Positions 62,014 through 64,000 of a stretch of 64,000 bases of DNA are shown here, piece by piece. The notes under the pieces are model-generated. The model had not been told where the DNA came from. It ran no database searches and worked only from the letters and a program-made list of their open reading frames with translations. The stretch comes from Bacillus massilioanorexius. GTDB taxonomy: Bacteria; Bacillota; Bacilli; Bacillales; DSM-1321. Position 1 is the stretch's first letter. Every line of letters begins with the position of its first letter. Location: positions 1 to 64,000 of the forward strand of contig NZ_CABKRX010000070.1 of assembly GCF_902374955.1 (NCBI RefSeq), given 5' to 3'. The position numbers were made by a program, and so were the translations under genes.

Positions 62014-62723
62014 CTATCCTTAGGCTCCTCAAATTTATAACCAAGACCTCTTATAGTCTTTATATATTTTGGTTTTCTCGTATCCTCTTCTATCTTCTCT
62101 CTCAAATGGCTAATATGCACATCAACAATCCTTGTATCACCAGCAAAATCATAATTCCAAACTGTACTCAATAATTGATCTCGAGTATGAACTCTTCCTT
62201 TATGTTTCGCTAAATATAATAACAATTCAAATTCTTTAGGAGTTAATTCTAGTTTATTATTTTTAAAATACGTTTCATATTTCTCAGGAAAAATAACTAA
62301 ATCAACTATTTTAATAGCATCCCCATCATCATCTTCTTCAGTGCTTTCTTTTGGGATGTTCGCTCGTCTTAAAATAGCTTTCACACGAGCAACTACTTCT
62401 CTTGGACTAAACGGCTTTGTCATGTAATCGTCCGCACCTAATTCTAAACCAAGAATTTTATCTAATTCATCGTCCTTCGCTGTTAACATTAAAATAGGCA
62501 CATTCATCTTTCGTTGCCGTAGTAATTTACACACTTCAATCCCATCTAGTTTCGGAAGCATTAAATCCAAGACAATTAAATTTGGATTTTCAGCCTCCGC
62601 CATTGAAATAGCTTCTTCTCCATCTGCTGCTGTTATTACTTCAAAACCCGCTTGTTCTAGGTTATATTGCAGCAATGTAAGTATAGATTGCTCATCATCA
62701 ACTACAAGAACTTTTTTTGACAT
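62010..62723 (-). CDS. phoP: Response regulator PhoP
   Basis: This OmpR-family regulator of phosphate starvation has 237 residues: receiver domain 1-120 with acidic DDEQS, phospho-acceptor Asp in LIVLDLMLPK, Thr in MLTAKD and Lys in YMTKPF, then a winged-helix effector domain (about 135-235, ELTPKEFELLLYL, RTVDVHI-type RIVDVHISHLREK). AGGAGG precedes the ATG. It lies between mdh and phoR in the B. subtilis order. Confidence 0.97.
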   Translation of the reverse strand: MSKKVLVVDDEQSILTLLQYNLEQAGFEVITAADGEEAISMAEAENPNLIVLDLMLPKLDGIEVCKLLRQRKMNVPILMLTAKDDELDKILGLELGADDYMTKPFSPREVVARVKAILRRANIPKESTEEDDDGDAIKIVDLVIFPEKYETYFKNNKLELTPKEFELLLYLAKHKGRVHTRDQLLSTVWNYDFAGDTRIVDVHISHLREKIEEDTRKPKYIKTIRGLGYKFEEPKDR

Positions 62724-63151
62724 AACTTCCTCCTGAATACGTATTAACCCCTAAAATGAAAGAAAAGACCCCATTTTCATCCATATCATGTAATACTATT
62801 ATGATTTCTTCTCTACGAAGCATCCATATATACTCATTATGTTAATGGAATTATTGTCATTCGACAACAACAATACTTATAACTGGTTAAAAAGTTTCTT
62901 ATTAACCCAATAAATTCCAGGAAAAATCCCATAACTCCAAAGATAATAACATACAAAATGTACTAACAAAGACTCATGTTAGGACTTCACCAGTTTCCCT
63001 CAAAATGTGAATGGACAACCTTTTAGATTTTATGCGACTTTCATACCCTTCCTTATCTCAGAGCAAAGAGTAAAATAAAGTGATGCACAGGACAAAGCGC
63101 TAATACACTTATACAAATCGAATCCATAAAAACTGTAGATATCATAGAGCT
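62724..63151. other. Intergenic region mdh-phoP
   Basis: No gene is visible over about 430 bp. It contains TTGTC-ATTC-GACAA (62854-62867), a short perfect dyad, and TTAACA-like hexamers near 62840-62910 that could be PhoP-box half sites, but the 11-bp periodicity needed to call a PhoP box is not clear. Confidence 0.4.
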
Positions 63152-63200
63152 TAGGGGCCTCTGAAAAATGATAATAAATCACTTTTCAGAAAGCCCCTTT
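63152..63200 (-). terminator. Terminator after mdh
   Basis: AGGGGC, CTGAAAA and TGAT pair with ATCA, TTTTCAG and GCCCCT as one long imperfect stem about 20 bp past the mdh stop. It has little T tract. Confidence 0.65.
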
Positions 63201-63222
63201 ACATTACTTGTTTATATAATTT

Positions 63223-64000
63223 TTACGCTAAAACGTTCATAACATTTTTAACTGATTCAGCAGATTTAGCTAAAGCTGCTTTTTCATCTTCTGTTAATTC
63301 TAATTCGATAACTTTTTCAATACCACCAGCTCCAAGCACTGTTGGAACTCCAAGATAAATACCATCTAAACCATATTCCCCTTCTAAGTATGCGATTGAA
63401 GGAAGAATGCGACGCTGATCTTTCAGGATTGCTTCTGCCATTTCAACTAGCGCAGCTGCTGGGGCATAATATGCACTACCATTACCTAAAAGGTTTACGA
63501 TTTCAGCTCCCCCTTTACGAGTACGATCGACGATTTGTTCAAGACGATCTGCAGGGATTAATGTTTCTAAAGGAATTCCACCAGCATATGAATATCTTAC
63601 TAAAGGAACCATGTCATCACCATGTCCTCCAAGAACAAAACCAGTGATGTCTTTTACAGAAATATTTAATTCTTCAGCAATAAATGAACGGAAACGAGCC
63701 GTATCTAGTACACCTGATTGACCGATAACACGGTTTTTAGGGAAACCTGATTCTTTATATACAGTATACGTCATAGCATCAACAGGGTTTGTTAATACGA
63801 TGATCGTACAATTCGGAGAATATTTAACAATATCTTTTGTTACAGCCTTCATGACTTTTTGGTTTGTTTGAACTAAGTCATCACGACTCATACCTGGTTT
63901 ACGTGCGATACCAGCTGTAATAATAACGATATCTGAATCTTTTGTATCCTCATAATTTGAAGTACCAATTACTTTTGCATCAAAACCTTGTACTGGACTA
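63223..64000 (-). CDS. mdh: Malate dehydrogenase, 5' end outside the window
   Basis: Mdh interconverts malate and oxaloacetate with NAD in the TCA cycle. The visible part is about 258 residues; the first ATG at 63891 is internal, because the frame continues to the window edge through ITAGIARKPGMSRDDL. The lactate/malate dehydrogenase motifs are present: IVLTNPVDAM, SGVLDTARFRSF (substrate Arg) and the catalytic His in GGHGDDMVPL. It lies upstream of phoPR, as in B. subtilis (citZ-icd-mdh). Confidence 0.96.
   Translation of the reverse strand, partial: SPVQGFDAKVIGTSNYEDTKDSDIVIITAGIARKPGMSRDDLVQTNQKVMKAVTKDIVKYSPNCTIIVLTNPVDAMTYTVYKESGFPKNRVIGQSGVLDTARFRSFIAEELNISVKDITGFVLGGHGDDMVPLVRYSYAGGIPLETLIPADRLEQIVDRTRKGGAEIVNLLGNGSAYYAPAAALVEMAEAILKDQRRILPSIAYLEGEYGLDGIYLGVPTVLGAGGIEKVIELELTEDEKAALAKSAESVKNVMNVLA

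Overview
The window is about 64 kb of low-GC Firmicutes chromosome from an endospore-forming member of the Bacillaceae in the broad sense. Spore genes (gerE, gerM, sspI, ytxC, ytaF), B. subtilis-type regulators (FadR, HutP, NrdR, PhoPR, and sites for CcpN and sigma-W) and B. subtilis-like gene order from mdh-phoPR-polA through infC-rplT, pheST, mutS2, uvrC and sdhCAB to rph-ysnB all support this. The genus cannot be fixed from sequence alone; a Psychrobacillus/Lysinibacillus-like relative is a guess. Nearly every chromosomal gene lies on the minus strand.

Layout. (1) 1-3.9 kb is a decayed integrative element or prophage end next to a tRNA-Arg(UCU) gene. It holds the tail of an IS3-family transposase, a membrane gene cut by that IS, several small zinc-ribbon or membrane ORFs, an ArpU-type phage regulator with two frameshifts and a tyrosine integrase with two in-frame stops. 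(2) 4-10 kb: ysnB-rdgB-rph, gerM, racE, a MarR regulator, gerE behind a sigma-K promoter, and the thioesterase ysmA behind a likely FadR operator. (3) 10-16.5 kb: sdhCAB, yslB, uvrC. (4) 17-24 kb: trxA and the fatty-acid degradation cluster lcfA/fadR/fadB-etfB-etfA, then yshE. (5) 24-30.5 kb: mutS2, polX, cvpA, zapA, rnhC. (6) 30.6-35.8 kb: pheST with a Phe T-box, a SpoU methyltransferase, sspI. (7) 35.8-48.3 kb: ysdC, a dUTPase-like protein that lacks its metal ligands, ysdB (sigma-W), ysdA, infC-rpmI-rplT with an L20-type leader and an AUU start, thrS with a Thr T-box, ytxC, dnaI, dnaB, nrdR, a scar of speD, and gapB with tandem CcpN boxes. (8) 48.5-54.8 kb: the complete histidine-utilisation operon hutP-H-U-I-G with a HutP-type antiterminator. 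(9) 55-64 kb: coaE, ytaF, mutM, polA, phoR, phoP and the 3' part of mdh.

How the genes work together. Most of the window is housekeeping: DNA repair and replication (polA, mutM, uvrC, mutS2, polX, dnaB, dnaI, rnhC), translation (pheST, thrS, infC, rpmI, rplT), TCA and respiration (mdh, sdhCAB), beta-oxidation (lcfA, fadB, etfBA under FadR), gluconeogenesis (gapB under CcpN) and histidine catabolism. Regulation is unusually readable: two T-boxes, an L20 leader, HutP NAG triplets, two FadR boxes, two CcpN boxes, and sigma-A, sigma-W and sigma-K promoters.

I found no convincing new multi-gene system. The points most worth a second look are the dUTPase-like pseudoenzyme, the speD scar, the FadR box in front of ysmA, paired hairpins in the mutS2-yshE gap, an interspersed hairpin repeat inside the pheST leader, a 27-residue membrane peptide with its own terminator, and the decayed element at tRNA-Arg.
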